This document shows positions 8,464 to 17,689 of a DNA stretch of 64,000 bases, in pieces. The DNA lies in assembly GCF_900258475.1 (NCBI RefSeq), contig NZ_LT984887.1:1357213-1421212 (forward strand), given 5' to 3'. Source of the DNA: Anaerococcus sp. Marseille-P3915 (GTDB lineage Bacteria; Bacillota; Clostridia; Tissierellales; Peptoniphilaceae). The position numbers and the translations under genes are program-made. The notes under the pieces were generated by a model. It was not told where the DNA came from and did no database searches. It saw only the letters and a list, made by a program, of their open reading frames with translations. The stretch's first letter is position 1. Each line of letters begins with the position of its first letter.

Positions 8464-9977
8464 TAAATCCTCCCGTAAGTTTTTGCCATCTTTTCATATT
8501 TTTCAGCGATTTTCTTATCGAAGTCGCTTTCTACCGCTCTCCAATCCCAGTTTCCACCTACGATACCCGGACAGTTTATCCTTGCCTCATTGCCAAGGCC
8601 GAATAGGTCTTGGATTTCAAACATACATACGTCTGATACTGATCCCATAAGATTTCTTGCTATTATCTCTCTTATGTTCTCATCTTTTTCATCTTCACCG
8701 ATTCCAAAATATGTCCTTATAAGTTCTAATAAATGTTCGTCAGCATTATCTAAGAATCCTTGAAGAGTGTCAGAGTCGTGGGTTGATGCGTATACCATTG
8801 AGTTTCTCTCGTAATTGTGTGGTAAATATTCGCTATCAAAATTATCACCGAAGGCAAATTGTATTACCTTCATGCCTGGGAAGGCATAGTGGTTTATCAA
8901 ATCTTCTACTTCTTTTGTTATAAAGCCTAAGTCTTCTGCTATATATTTTGCATCTGGATAGCTTTCTTTGATTGCATCGAAGAAGTCATAAGGTAATCCC
9001 TTTTCCCATTTTCCGTATCTTGCTGTATCGTCTGTTGCTGGTATGACATAGTAAGCTTCAAATCCTCTAAAGTGATCTAGTCTTAGTATATCATAAAGTT
9101 TGAGGCAGGCTCCAATCCTTCTTTTCCAAAAGTCGAATCCTTCAACATCCCTCATGTATTCCCAGCGGTAAACAGGGTTGCCCCAGAGTTGTCCATCTTC
9201 TGAATAATCATCTGGAGGCGCTCCACCAACTACTATAGGTCGTTTTGTTTCTTTATCAAGTTTAAGTATCTCATAATTAACCCAAGCATCTGCAGAATCG
9301 TAGGCTACATAAATTGGAAGATCGCCTATTATCTCGATTTCATGCCTATTTGCAAATTCTTTTAATTTATTCCATTGTTTAAAAAATTCGTATTGAAGAT
9401 AGACATAAAAATCTATTAATTCTTTATTTTCTTTTTTAAATTCATCTAGGGCAGATTTTTTTCTATTTCTAAGATCTTCATCCCAAAATTCCCAAGACTT
9501 ATCAAGGTTATCTTTCTTAATAGCCATAAATAGGGCGTAATCTTCTAGCCAATTAGCTTCCGCTTTTCTAAATTCTTTGATTTCCTTGGCGTATTTTTCT
9601 TTAGCATTTTTATAAGCTATTTCTAAGACCCTATATCTTACATTGTAGAGTTTGGCATAGTCTATTTCTCTTTCGTTCCCACCAAAATCTATATTTTCTA
9701 GGTCTTCTTTTTCTAAAAGTCCATCTTCTATTAACATATCTAAGTCTATGAAGTATGGATTGCCTGCAAAGGATGAGAATGATTGGTAAGGGCTATCTCC
9801 GTAGGAGGTTTGGCCTAGAGGTAGGATTTGCCAATATTTGGCTCCACAATCATTTAGATAATCTACAAAGTCATAGGCTGCCTTTCCAAAGGTGCCGATA
9901 CCATAATTTGATGGCAGTGAAAATATTGGCATGATTATGCCATATGATCTGTCTAATCTTTTTTGTTGTTTATTCAT
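8463..9977 (-). CDS. malQ: 4-alpha-glucanotransferase (amylomaltase)
   Basis: About 504 residues, a GH77 enzyme that transfers alpha-1,4-glucan segments between maltodextrins. GH77 landmarks are visible: LPLGQTSYGDSPYQSFS near the N-terminus, the nucleophile Asp in LRLDHFRG, the acid/base Glu in YIAEDLGF, and the third carboxylate in STHDSDTLQG. I chose the ATG at 9977 because GAAAGGA lies 6 bases upstream; a TTG five codons earlier lies at that ribosome site. Coupled to glgP downstream. Confidence 0.96.
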   Translation of the reverse strand: MNKQQKRLDRSYGIIMPIFSLPSNYGIGTFGKAAYDFVDYLNDCGAKYWQILPLGQTSYGDSPYQSFSSFAGNPYFIDLDMLIEDGLLEKEDLENIDFGGNEREIDYAKLYNVRYRVLEIAYKNAKEKYAKEIKEFRKAEANWLEDYALFMAIKKDNLDKSWEFWDEDLRNRKKSALDEFKKENKELIDFYVYLQYEFFKQWNKLKEFANRHEIEIIGDLPIYVAYDSADAWVNYEILKLDKETKRPIVVGGAPPDDYSEDGQLWGNPVYRWEYMRDVEGFDFWKRRIGACLKLYDILRLDHFRGFEAYYVIPATDDTARYGKWEKGLPYDFFDAIKESYPDAKYIAEDLGFITKEVEDLINHYAFPGMKVIQFAFGDNFDSEYLPHNYERNSMVYASTHDSDTLQGFLDNADEHLLELIRTYFGIGEDEKDENIREIIARNLMGSVSDVCMFEIQDLFGLGNEARINCPGIVGGNWDWRAVESDFDKKIAEKYEKMAKTYGRI

Positions 9978-10578
9978 AAATATTCCTTTCAAAATATATT
10001 AGGCCTGTATAGGTCCTTAGACTCTTATCAAAATCTTCTAGGTAGAAGGAATGTCTTCTGCCCCAGCTTGATACGACTAGTTCACGCTTATCATTTTTCT
10101 TATTCATCTCTGTTATAACTAGGCCGTGGTGGCTCATTATATCTATGTCCCTGCTTAGCCAATTTATAAAGATAACAGGAGAGTCTTTAGCCAAGGCTTC
10201 TTCTATGAAAGCAATCTTTTTTTCTAAAGATACCTTCTTAAGGAGGTTTTCCTCAAGAATCCTGTAAGATAAACCTAGGTTCATCTGATGATTTAAAATT
10301 CTTATCCTCCTAAGAAGAGAACTGGCTGTGGGAACCCCATTTGCTTTGGGTCTTAGCCTTCTATAAAATTTATATTGCATATCATTGTAGGTTTTAAAAT
10401 CTACAAGTCCCCTTTCAAACATGTAAAAATACACATTGGTAAAGGCTGTCACCACACAGGCCCTATCCCTAAAAAACTTGGATAAACCAAGTTCTTTAAG
10501 CCATTCCTGATGGCCACCATAGTAGGTCGCACCTTCCTTTAGGACGGGGACAAAATAATTACTCTCTTTAAGCTTCAT
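9970..10578 (-). CDS. Papain-fold (C39-like) protein of unknown function
   Basis: About 202 residues with no signal peptide or membrane segment. A Cys followed by a helix (RACVVTAFTNVYFYMF), a His in a strand (HHGLVITEM) and a later SSWG turn are arranged like the Cys-His-(Asn) triad of papain-like C39 peptidases or peptidase-like proteins. The Asn of the usual NSWG is Ser here, so activity is uncertain. The start is uncertain: ATG at 10578 overlaps the end of the AI-2E permease gene. Its operon position between a permease and malQ gives no clear role. Confidence 0.55.
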   Translation of the reverse strand: MKLKESNYFVPVLKEGATYYGGHQEWLKELGLSKFFRDRACVVTAFTNVYFYMFERGLVDFKTYNDMQYKFYRRLRPKANGVPTASSLLRRIRILNHQMNLGLSYRILEENLLKKVSLEKKIAFIEEALAKDSPVIFINWLSRDIDIMSHHGLVITEMNKKNDKRELVVSSWGRRHSFYLEDFDKSLRTYTGLIYFERNIYE

Positions 10579-11776
10579 CTCCGATATCAATCTCCTCTAT
10601 AGTATAACTTTTATCTTCCTTCTCTTTAATCTTGGCATCATCAAAGTTCTTTTCCTTAAGCTTGTTATTAATCTTTTCTAGATAGAGGGTGTAAAATACT
10701 GATACAACTGGTATTGATATCAGCATGCCCCAAATTCCAAACAAGGACCCACCTATAGTTACAGATGCCATTACCCAAACAGCAGGAAGGCCTATTGCAT
10801 CGCCTGCTATATAAGGGAAGATTAGGTTCTCTTGGATTTGTTGAATGATAACATTGTAGGCCAAAAATATAAGGGCCTTAAATGGTGATTCAACAAAAAT
10901 CAATATAGCTGAAAATCCAGTACCAAAGATTGGACCAAAGATAGGTATAAGGTCTGATATACCGACCACTATCGAAATAATTGGCGCATTTGGTATCTTA
11001 AATATCTTCATACCTATAAAGGTGAGGACAGATAGGCAAAGTACTGATATCATCCTTGAAAATACATAATCCTTGAAGGTGTTATAGGAAAGTGATAGGA
11101 CCTTGTTGATATAGTCAGCCCTTTCCTCGCTAAGCAAAGCATAGATAAGTCTTGTGCCATTTGTCTTAAGCATTTTCTTATAAATTAACACAAAGATAGA
11201 GAAAACTATCATTGTAAAAATCCCAATTACACCGCTGGATACTGAGTTTAAAAATCCTGTAGCCTTTGAGAAAAGGTCAACATCATTGCCATCTATAAAT
11301 GAAAAGATAGCATTTCTAACATTGTACCAACCCACACCGCTAAAGGCATTCATGAATTTATTAGCGTAAGGCTCTGTCAATTCATGTTTTTTTAGAAAAT
11401 GATAGGTTGAATTTACAAAGTCTGGCCACCTGATAGAGAAGGTATAAACAATCTTGACCATAGATGGAATCAAGATATTTATAAGTATGACTAGAAAAGC
11501 TATAAGCAAGGCCCAAGATATGAGGATAGAGCATATTGATATAAGCTTTCCATACTTAGATTTTTTATCAAGGCTGTTTAACTTCCTCTCAAAAAAATTG
11601 GTCGGAATACTCATCATAAAGGCCAAGGCCCCACCCACAATAAAGGGTGAAATGACCGCATAGAGGGTGGAAAAAGCCTTAGACACTTCTCCTATATAAA
11701 ATAACCCAAAATACAATAAAATTCCGATAACTACTACCTTAAGTAGATTTTTAGTTTGTCTATCTAATTCTTTCAT
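10568..11776 (-). CDS. AI-2E/PerM-family permease
   Basis: 402 residues with about eight membrane helices and a charged, lysine- and glutamate-rich cytoplasmic tail. Family marks include the conserved ISDLIPIFGPIFGTG segment and the IQENLIFPYIAGDAIGLP motif. The PF01594 family is named for autoinducer-2 export (TqsA), but members also act as ion antiporters, so the substrate is unknown. A second paralogue lies at 12517-13740 on the other side of the thiamine pyrophosphokinase gene. Confidence 0.9.
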   Translation of the reverse strand: MKELDRQTKNLLKVVVIGILLYFGLFYIGEVSKAFSTLYAVISPFIVGGALAFMMSIPTNFFERKLNSLDKKSKYGKLISICSILISWALLIAFLVILINILIPSMVKIVYTFSIRWPDFVNSTYHFLKKHELTEPYANKFMNAFSGVGWYNVRNAIFSFIDGNDVDLFSKATGFLNSVSSGVIGIFTMIVFSIFVLIYKKMLKTNGTRLIYALLSEERADYINKVLSLSYNTFKDYVFSRMISVLCLSVLTFIGMKIFKIPNAPIISIVVGISDLIPIFGPIFGTGFSAILIFVESPFKALIFLAYNVIIQQIQENLIFPYIAGDAIGLPAVWVMASVTIGGSLFGIWGMLISIPVVSVFYTLYLEKINNKLKEKNFDDAKIKEKEDKSYTIEEIDIGDEA

Positions 11777-11822
11777 CCTAACACCCTTCTTTTTTCATAA
11801 TTTATATTCATTTTACCATTAA

Positions 11823-11852
11823 TTGTGATAATAGTTAAGAAAATGTTATAAT
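11823..11852 (+). promoter_or_regulatory. Promoter of the thiamine pyrophosphokinase gene
   Basis: TTGTGA (-35) and TATAAT (-10, extended by TGT) are 18 bases apart. AGGAG follows at 11859-11863, just before the ATG. There is no room for a TPP riboswitch. Confidence 0.65.
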
Positions 11853-11869
11853 AAAATAAAGGAGTAAGA

Positions 11870-12484
11870 ATGAAAAGGTGTTTTATAATAGCTGGCGGAG
11901 ATTTTGACGGCTTTTTTGATGAAATATGTGAAAATGATTTGGTGATTACAGCTGATAAAGGCTTTCGTTATGGTGAGAGAGAAAAAATAAAAATTGACTA
12001 CGCAATTGGAGATTTCGACTCTACAGATAGGCCTGATTTTAAAAATATAATAGCCCTAAATCCTATAAAAGACTTCACTGACACAGTTGCAGCTATTAGG
12101 CTTGCAATAGATAAGGGCTATAGGGAAATTATAATCTATGGTGGCCTAGGAGGACGAGAATCTCACACGATTTCAAATATAAAAACCCTCCTCCATTTTA
12201 AGAAAAAGGGTGTAAATATTTCTCTAAAGGCAAGGGGCAAGGAAATTTTTGTCATAGATTCTGACTTTTCTTATAAATTCAATGATAAAGATTTTTATGT
12301 ATCAATTTTTGCCCTAGATGAAGAGTCCATCCTTTCGATAGACGGTCTTGCCTATGAGCTTGACTCTTATAAAATGAGTCTTGATGATAGCCTGGGAGTT
12401 TCTAATCAGACTAAGGGATGCGATTTTAAAATCAGCCTAGAAGCGGGCTACTTGCTAATAATTTTTGAAGATTTTTCCATATAA
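11870..12484 (+). CDS. thiN: Thiamine pyrophosphokinase
   Basis: 204 residues, usual length. It transfers pyrophosphate from ATP to thiamine, making the cofactor TPP in the cytoplasm. Family motifs are intact: ADKGFRYG, the acidic AIGDFDST, KDFTDTVAAIRLA (the substrate-binding D-x-T-D) and GGLGGRESHTISNI. It has its own promoter and a strong terminator and runs opposite to both neighbours. No thiamine transporter is adjacent. Confidence 0.93.
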   Translation: MKRCFIIAGGDFDGFFDEICENDLVITADKGFRYGEREKIKIDYAIGDFDSTDRPDFKNIIALNPIKDFTDTVAAIRLAIDKGYREIIIYGGLGGRESHTISNIKTLLHFKKKGVNISLKARGKEIFVIDSDFSYKFNDKDFYVSIFALDEESILSIDGLAYELDSYKMSLDDSLGVSNQTKGCDFKISLEAGYLLIIFEDFSI

Positions 12485-12515
12485 AAAGCTAGCAGTTTTT
12501 TGCCGCTAGCTTTTT
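12483..12515. terminator. Bidirectional terminator between convergent genes
   Basis: AAAAAGCTAGC (12483-12493) pairs perfectly with GCTAGCTTTTT (12505-12515). The A-run and T-run let it serve both thiN and the AI-2E-family gene ending at 12517. Confidence 0.9.
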
Positions 12516-12516
12516 T

Positions 12517-13740
12517 CTATATATCTTTTAAATTTTCCGCTCTTATTTCTTCGTAAGTCTTTTTCCTTAAATTTTCTATTTCTTCTTCACTGATATTTTT
12601 ATTTTTAAGTTTCTTTTTGGTATTATCTGTCACAAGTGTGTAGATTACAGTTGCAAGCGGTATGAATGCGACCATACCAAATACTCCGAAGAGTCCCCCG
12701 CCTATTACTACTGAAACAAAGATCCAAATAGCAGGTAGGCCTTGGTGCTTACCTATTACAAGTGGATAAAATATCTGTTGTTGGACTTGTTGTAATATTA
12801 GGATAAATATCAAAAATATAAGAGCTTTAGCTGGCGAATAGATAAATATCAAAATCATACCTATGGCTGTTGCTGAAAATGCTCCAATATATGGAATAAT
12901 ATCAAAAGCTCCCATAAGAATTGAAATCATGCCAGCTGATGGCAACCTTAGGATGAGCATTCCTATAAAGCAAGCCACACCTAGGGCAATGCATGATAAG
13001 ATTTTAGTTTCAAGAAACCTTGAAAATGATGCATAGGATAGTTTTGATACATAGATTATATTTTTGGCTACATCTATTGGAAGGTGGGCAAAGATAAATC
13101 CTGTTATCCCATCTGCTAGTCCATTTCTATTTAGGCTAACATATATTGAAAAAATAAAGCCAATACCAAGGGCTAGGATTCCTTGTGATACGGTATTTAT
13201 AATTGATCCAGTCTTATTTAGTATATTTGATTCTGAATTTAAAAAGTCTTGCAAGAAACCTGTCACAGTCCTGCTTATCCCATCTAAATCTAGACTTTGA
13301 ATCTTAGTTTCTAAAATATGGCTGGCCTTTTCTAAAAACTTGTAATCATCCAAAAAATCTACAAGCGAATCAAAAAATACGGGTATATTTTCGCTAAGCT
13401 TGGTAATTGCCCTGGTAAGCTCTGGTATTAAAACTGTTAGGACTATTGTCACCATTGCAAAAAATATAATCCATGAAATTGCCAAAGATAGGGTCAGGCT
13501 TAGGTTTTTATTTTTCTTAAAAGCATCAAATCTTGATAAAAGGTCATTGTGAAAAAAATTGACCGGAAGATTTATTATAAAGGCTATAACCAATCCGTAA
13601 ACTAGAGGCCTAAAAACCTGATAAGCCCTTGATAAAAATTCTCCAATCTTATCTATATAAAAAAATCCAAAATATATAGCTATCAGACAAAATCCTACAA
13701 ATATGTAACGTCTTGTCTTGCTATCGAGTAAATCTCTCAT
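12517..13740 (-). CDS. AI-2E/PerM-family permease (second copy)
   Basis: 407 residues, about eight membrane helices, charged C-terminal tail. The family core is visible as GAFDIIPYIGAFSATAIG and QQQIFYPLVIGKHQGLP. Layout and length match the permease at 10568-11776, so the two are paralogues, but they have diverged well outside the core. Substrate unknown. It may be co-transcribed with nothing else: a bidirectional terminator follows it and the Asp23 gene ends just upstream. Confidence 0.9.
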   Translation of the reverse strand: MRDLLDSKTRRYIFVGFCLIAIYFGFFYIDKIGEFLSRAYQVFRPLVYGLVIAFIINLPVNFFHNDLLSRFDAFKKNKNLSLTLSLAISWIIFFAMVTIVLTVLIPELTRAITKLSENIPVFFDSLVDFLDDYKFLEKASHILETKIQSLDLDGISRTVTGFLQDFLNSESNILNKTGSIINTVSQGILALGIGFIFSIYVSLNRNGLADGITGFIFAHLPIDVAKNIIYVSKLSYASFSRFLETKILSCIALGVACFIGMLILRLPSAGMISILMGAFDIIPYIGAFSATAIGMILIFIYSPAKALIFLIFILILQQVQQQIFYPLVIGKHQGLPAIWIFVSVVIGGGLFGVFGMVAFIPLATVIYTLVTDNTKKKLKNKNISEEEIENLRKKTYEEIRAENLKDI

Positions 13741-13783
13741 ATTCTATCTCCATACTAAGAGGCCCGCTTAGCAGGCCTTATTT

Positions 13784-14239
13784 TTAGTAATTATTTTGCT
13801 TTTTGTCAGCGTCAGAATTTGCTTGTTGTTTTTCTTGGTATTCTTTTCTTGTTAGAACATCCACAACATCCACATTTATTGTCACTACTTCGAGACCAGT
13901 CATCTCTCTAACATTAGAACTTACTACTCTTTGAATGTTGTTAAAGATTTCCCTAGCATTTTTGCCATATTCGATAATTACATCTAGGTTAATCTTTGCT
14001 TCTCTTTCTCCAACTTCTACATTAACACCAGCAGTTCTCCTATCGCTGGAGCCAAAAAATGATCCGATAGAATCAGCAATATTACCCTTCATTTCAAGGA
14101 TACCATCCACTTGATTAATGGCAATTCTAGCAATCTTAGCAACTACCTTATCTTCTATGATAAGCTTGCTTTCTTCATATTCCAATTCTCTACCATCATT
14201 TAGGTCTTTTTTGATTTCTTTATTTAGATTATCTGTCAT
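13784..14239 (-). CDS. Asp23/Gls24-family envelope stress protein
   Basis: 151 residues. The Asp23 (DUF322) core runs from about residue 25 to 125: KVVAKIARIAINQVDGILEM, then EAKINLDVIIEYGKNAREIFNNIQ and the GLEVVTINVDVVDV end. Members are abundant soluble proteins tethered under the membrane by AmaP. Here it is the last gene of an amaP-DUF2273-asp23 cluster, the same set as in Staphylococcus, supporting a cell-envelope stress role. Confidence 0.92.
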   Translation of the reverse strand: MTDNLNKEIKKDLNDGRELEYEESKLIIEDKVVAKIARIAINQVDGILEMKGNIADSIGSFFGSSDRRTAGVNVEVGEREAKINLDVIIEYGKNAREIFNNIQRVVSSNVREMTGLEVVTINVDVVDVLTRKEYQEKQQANSDADKKQNNY

Positions 14240-14248
14240 GTCTACTCC

Positions 14249-14533
14249 TTAATTTACAATTTTCCTAATTATTTGAAGCACTCTTACATCTTTATCAAAA
14301 TAAGCTCCGATCAAATAGCCTATTACCATCACTACCCAGATTCCCAAGGTCTTGAAAAAACCAAAGTTAAATAGGCAAATAAGGGTGATGAGGCTAAGGA
14401 TTGTAGAGTTTATTTTCCCTTTGTTTAATCGATAGAAAGCAAGAAGAAATTTTTTATTGTTTTCTCTATTATCAAGCTTTCTCATCTCTACATCATATAT
14501 AGTATGATTTGTATCCTTGTTAATTTCTTCCAT
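14249..14533 (-). CDS. DUF2273-family small membrane protein
   Basis: 94 residues with two membrane helices around an FGFFKTLGIWVV turn, the conserved centre of DUF2273. This family almost always lies between amaP and asp23 genes, as it does here. I chose ATG at 14533 (MEEINKD) with GAGAGA upstream; it overlaps the amaP stop. Molecular role unknown. Confidence 0.85.
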   Translation of the reverse strand: MEEINKDTNHTIYDVEMRKLDNRENNKKFLLAFYRLNKGKINSTILSLITLICLFNFGFFKTLGIWVVMVIGYLIGAYFDKDVRVLQIIRKIVN

Positions 14534-15089
14534 ATTCTCTCTTCTCTTTTTGCTTTTCCTTCTTTTCAATCTTTAGGTCGATTTTTATTTCATCAAGTCC
14601 TGTAAGATTGTTTAAGCCCTTTTTTATCTCTTCTCTTACTCTTTCGGCAAGCTTGTCGATTGCTTGATCTGAATAGTCATCTGCCAAGATTTTTGCTTCA
14701 AGCTTGTTATTGTCAATAATTTTAGCCCTTGCCTTTATGGTTTCAAGTCCTAAAAACTTATTAACTGAGGATTTTATCGAAGATTCTAGAGATCTTTGGG
14801 CTATAAGCACACTTCCCTTTTCATCTTCAATCAAGACGTCAAATCCCTTGTTGGAATTTTGTCTAAGTACAATAAGCAAAACTATTGCAAAACCTATGAG
14901 TAAGATGCCTACAGCCATGAAAAAGAATTGAACAAAGGCTTCATTAGATACTAGTCTATAAAGATATTCATTGTAGACAAAGGCTTCAAAAACAGCCTGG
15001 CCATCAATTCCAAAGGCCAAAAATAAGGCTCCTAAGAGGATTAAAACTATTAACATCAAAGAATAGAGAAATTTCATTAATTTTCCCAT
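14520..15089 (-). CDS. amaP: Alkaline shock response membrane anchor protein AmaP
   Basis: 189 residues. Two N-terminal membrane helices (about 1-28 and 50-75) are followed by a cytoplasmic Asp23-like domain with IAQRSLESSIKSSVNKF and a lysine-rich tail. This is the AmaP layout: it anchors Asp23 at the cytoplasmic membrane. First gene of the three-gene envelope cluster; the next two genes overlap or follow within 10 bases. Confidence 0.85.
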   Translation of the reverse strand: MGKLMKFLYSLMLIVLILLGALFLAFGIDGQAVFEAFVYNEYLYRLVSNEAFVQFFFMAVGILLIGFAIVLLIVLRQNSNKGFDVLIEDEKGSVLIAQRSLESSIKSSVNKFLGLETIKARAKIIDNNKLEAKILADDYSDQAIDKLAERVREEIKKGLNNLTGLDEIKIDLKIEKKEKQKEKREYGRN

Positions 15090-15130
15090 ATTTTTCTCCT
15101 TAGGGTATAAATACCCTTGTTTTTTTCCTT

Positions 15131-17059
15131 TTAATCATCTTCTTCTAATTCTAAATTAAGGTCTAGCCATACTTCATCAAGGTCATCTCTTTTTTCCTCA
15201 AGATCTTTGATTTCTTTAAAAACTTGGGCGACCCTATCTTGATCGTTATAAAAGCCCTCAGCAAGGCTTTCTATTGTGAGGTCTTTGATAAGGAGGTCGG
15301 TTTCCTTCATCTCCTTTTCTATGTCTCTAATCTTGTTCTTTTTGGCCTTAATTTCGCTTTTCTTTAGTTTTTCCTTTTTTCTTTCCTTTTTGATTTGGGT
15401 CTTGCTTACTACTTGTCTTTCTTCATCTGTCAGGCTTGCTTCCCTTAGCTTTTCCCTATAATAATCGTAGTTGCCTAAGTAAAGATCAATCTGGTCATTT
15501 TTCATATCTAGGATTTTGCTTGCGATTTTATTTAAGAAATACCTATCGTGGGAAATTATCAAAAGAGTACCCTCAAAATCTAGGATGGCATCTTCTAGAA
15601 TTTCCTTTGAGTCAATATCTAGGTGGTTGGTTGGCTCATCCATGAGGATGAAGTTACAATCTGATATCATTAGCTTAAGGAGAGATATCCTAGCCCTTTC
15701 CCCACCGGATAGTTCGCTAATCTCTCTGAAGACATCATCATCGTAGAACATAAATTTGGCAAGGTAGGACCTTATTTCAAAGTTTGTAAGCCTTGGGTAA
15801 GCCTCTCTTATCTCATCAAAGATGGTGTTTTCTAAGTTTAGAGATTTTTGCTCTTGGTCAAAGTAGCCTATGTTTACAGATTGGCCAAGCTTGACTGTGC
15901 CTTGATCTGGCATCTCTTCCTTGAGGATTATTTTAAAAAGCGTGGTCTTACCTACCCCATTATCTCCGATTATGGCTGCCCTTTCATTTCTATAAATATC
16001 AAAGGAAATATTTTTGAAAATCTCCCTATAGTCAAAGGATTTGGCTAATTTATCTACCTTTAGGACATCCATGCCCGATTGGATTCTTGGGCTAAATTTA
16101 AGGCTCATGGTGTCTTGTAGTTCGATTGGCTTTTCCATTTTTTCCATCTTATCTAGGAGTTTTTGCCTAGACCTTGATTGGGATATACCTCTTTTTCTCT
16201 TAGAGCCTCCCAGGTTTTTGAGTCTGTCGATGATTTCTTCTTGGCGTTCGATTTCTTTTTGCTGGCTCTTATATTGGTGGAGGTAGACGTCCCTGTCTTT
16301 TTTCCTCTGGGTCATGAAGCTGGTGTAGTTGCCATTATAGGATGTAAGCCTTCCATATTCTAGGACCATCATCTTATTTACTGTGGCATCTAAAAAATAC
16401 CTATCGTGGGATATTATTATTACTGTGCCCTGGTAGTTTTTGATGAAGGTTTCTAGGAAGTTGATTGCCTTTATATCTAGGTGGTTGGTTGGCTCATCTA
16501 AAAGGAGAAGGTCTGGCTTTTCTAATAAAAGGCCTGCTAGCTCTACCCTTGCCTTTTGTCCACCTGATAAAACAGATATTTCCTTATCGAAGTCCTCCCT
16601 ATCAAAGCCCATGGCTGTTAGGGTTCCTTCTAGCTCACTTTTGATAGCATAGCCATTTTTCTGGTGAAAAAGGTCAGATTTTTTTGTGTACTCATCCATT
16701 ATCTGAGCAAGTTTTTCATCATCCTTTTCCTGGCTCATCTTTTTTTCAAGCTCTCTTATCTCTTCCTCAAGCCTTATCATATCATCAAAGATGGCTAGAC
16801 AATATTCATAGATTGTCATATGGCTATCTATGCTTAAAATCTGCTCCAGATAGCCTACTTTAACTTCTTGGGGGATAAAGACTTTCCCCTCATCTGCTCT
16901 TAAGTTTCCTGTTAATATATTAAAAAGGGTAGACTTGCCAGCCCCGTTGATTCCAACTAGTCCTGCCTTGTCCCCCTTTTCTAAATTAAAACTTAGGCCA
17001 GAAAATATTTCCTTACCGGGATATTCTTTGGCCAAGTTTGATACGCTTATTACATTCAT
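15131..17059 (-). CDS. ABC-F family ATPase (ribosome-associated type)
   Basis: 642 residues with no membrane domain. Two ATPase cassettes are complete: Walker A GINGAGKST and GDNGVGKTT, signatures LSGGQKAR and LSGGERAR, and Walker B LLLLDEPTNHLDI and FILMDEPTNHLDI. The linker between them (about residues 240-320) is charged and helical, and a long coiled coil ends the protein (about 540-620). ABC-F proteins act on the ribosomal E site; some protect against antibiotics, others are housekeeping (EttA/Uup/YdiF-like). Nothing here points to antibiotic resistance. It abuts the rex stop. Confidence 0.92.
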   Translation of the reverse strand: MNVISVSNLAKEYPGKEIFSGLSFNLEKGDKAGLVGINGAGKSTLFNILTGNLRADEGKVFIPQEVKVGYLEQILSIDSHMTIYEYCLAIFDDMIRLEEEIRELEKKMSQEKDDEKLAQIMDEYTKKSDLFHQKNGYAIKSELEGTLTAMGFDREDFDKEISVLSGGQKARVELAGLLLEKPDLLLLDEPTNHLDIKAINFLETFIKNYQGTVIIISHDRYFLDATVNKMMVLEYGRLTSYNGNYTSFMTQRKKDRDVYLHQYKSQQKEIERQEEIIDRLKNLGGSKRKRGISQSRSRQKLLDKMEKMEKPIELQDTMSLKFSPRIQSGMDVLKVDKLAKSFDYREIFKNISFDIYRNERAAIIGDNGVGKTTLFKIILKEEMPDQGTVKLGQSVNIGYFDQEQKSLNLENTIFDEIREAYPRLTNFEIRSYLAKFMFYDDDVFREISELSGGERARISLLKLMISDCNFILMDEPTNHLDIDSKEILEDAILDFEGTLLIISHDRYFLNKIASKILDMKNDQIDLYLGNYDYYREKLREASLTDEERQVVSKTQIKKERKKEKLKKSEIKAKKNKIRDIEKEMKETDLLIKDLTIESLAEGFYNDQDRVAQVFKEIKDLEEKRDDLDEVWLDLNLELEEDD

Positions 17060-17689
17060 CTAAAATATAAAATCCTCTGGTGAATTCATAAAATATGTTA
17101 GGGTAAATAGAGATTCATCTAGGTGAACTGATTCTATTACCACTCCATTTTTTACCTTTAGGTCTACTGGTGAGAAGTTCCAAATACCTTTGATTCCGCT
17201 TTCGCAAAGTATATCTGCTATTTCTTGGGCTACTGTTTTTGGTGTTGCTATTATACCTATATCTACCTTGTTATTTTTTAGGAAGTCTCCTAGGTCATCG
17301 ATTTTTTGCACCTTTAATTCTTCGTGTGTGAATTCTTCCTTATCAAAGACTGCTTCAAATTCATAGCCTAGATCTCTAAAGGACTTGTATTGGTAGAGGG
17401 CATGTCCTATATTACCATAACCTATTAGGACTATCTTATAACTTTTATCTACTCCAATTATCTTTGATAATTCACCAATTAATTCCTTTACATTATAGCC
17501 ATAGCCTTGTTGGCCGAAGCAACCGAAGTGGTTTAAATCTTGTCTTATTTGGCTGGCTGTAAGGCCTGTTATCTCGGATAATTCTTTAGAAGATACTCTG
17601 ATTATTCCTTTTTCGTTGATGCTTTCCAAATACCTGTAGTATTTTGGAAGTCTCTTGATTACTGACAATGATATGTTTTGCTTGCTCAT
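17060..17689 (-). CDS. rex: Redox-sensing transcriptional repressor Rex
   Basis: 209 residues, usual length. An N-terminal winged helix (RVSSKELSEITGLTASQIRQDL, with FGCFGQQGYGYNV after it) precedes a Rossmann domain with VLIGYGNIGHAL, which binds NAD(H). Rex represses fermentation and reductive-metabolism genes until NADH rises. In clostridia the operator is close to TTGTTAANNNNTTAACAA; a candidate lies at 41709-41726 in front of the NADH:rubredoxin-type oxidoreductase gene. Confidence 0.96.
   Translation of the reverse strand: MSKQNISLSVIKRLPKYYRYLESINEKGIIRVSSKELSEITGLTASQIRQDLNHFGCFGQQGYGYNVKELIGELSKIIGVDKSYKIVLIGYGNIGHALYQYKSFRDLGYEFEAVFDKEEFTHEELKVQKIDDLGDFLKNNKVDIGIIATPKTVAQEIADILCESGIKGIWNFSPVDLKVKNGVVIESVHLDESLFTLTYFMNSPEDFIF

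Noticed and set aside
15131..17059. Antibiotic resistance ABC-F (Msr/Vga/Lsa type)
   Set aside because: The linker and long C-terminal coiled coil look like the housekeeping YdiF/Uup side of the family, and there is no attenuation leader.
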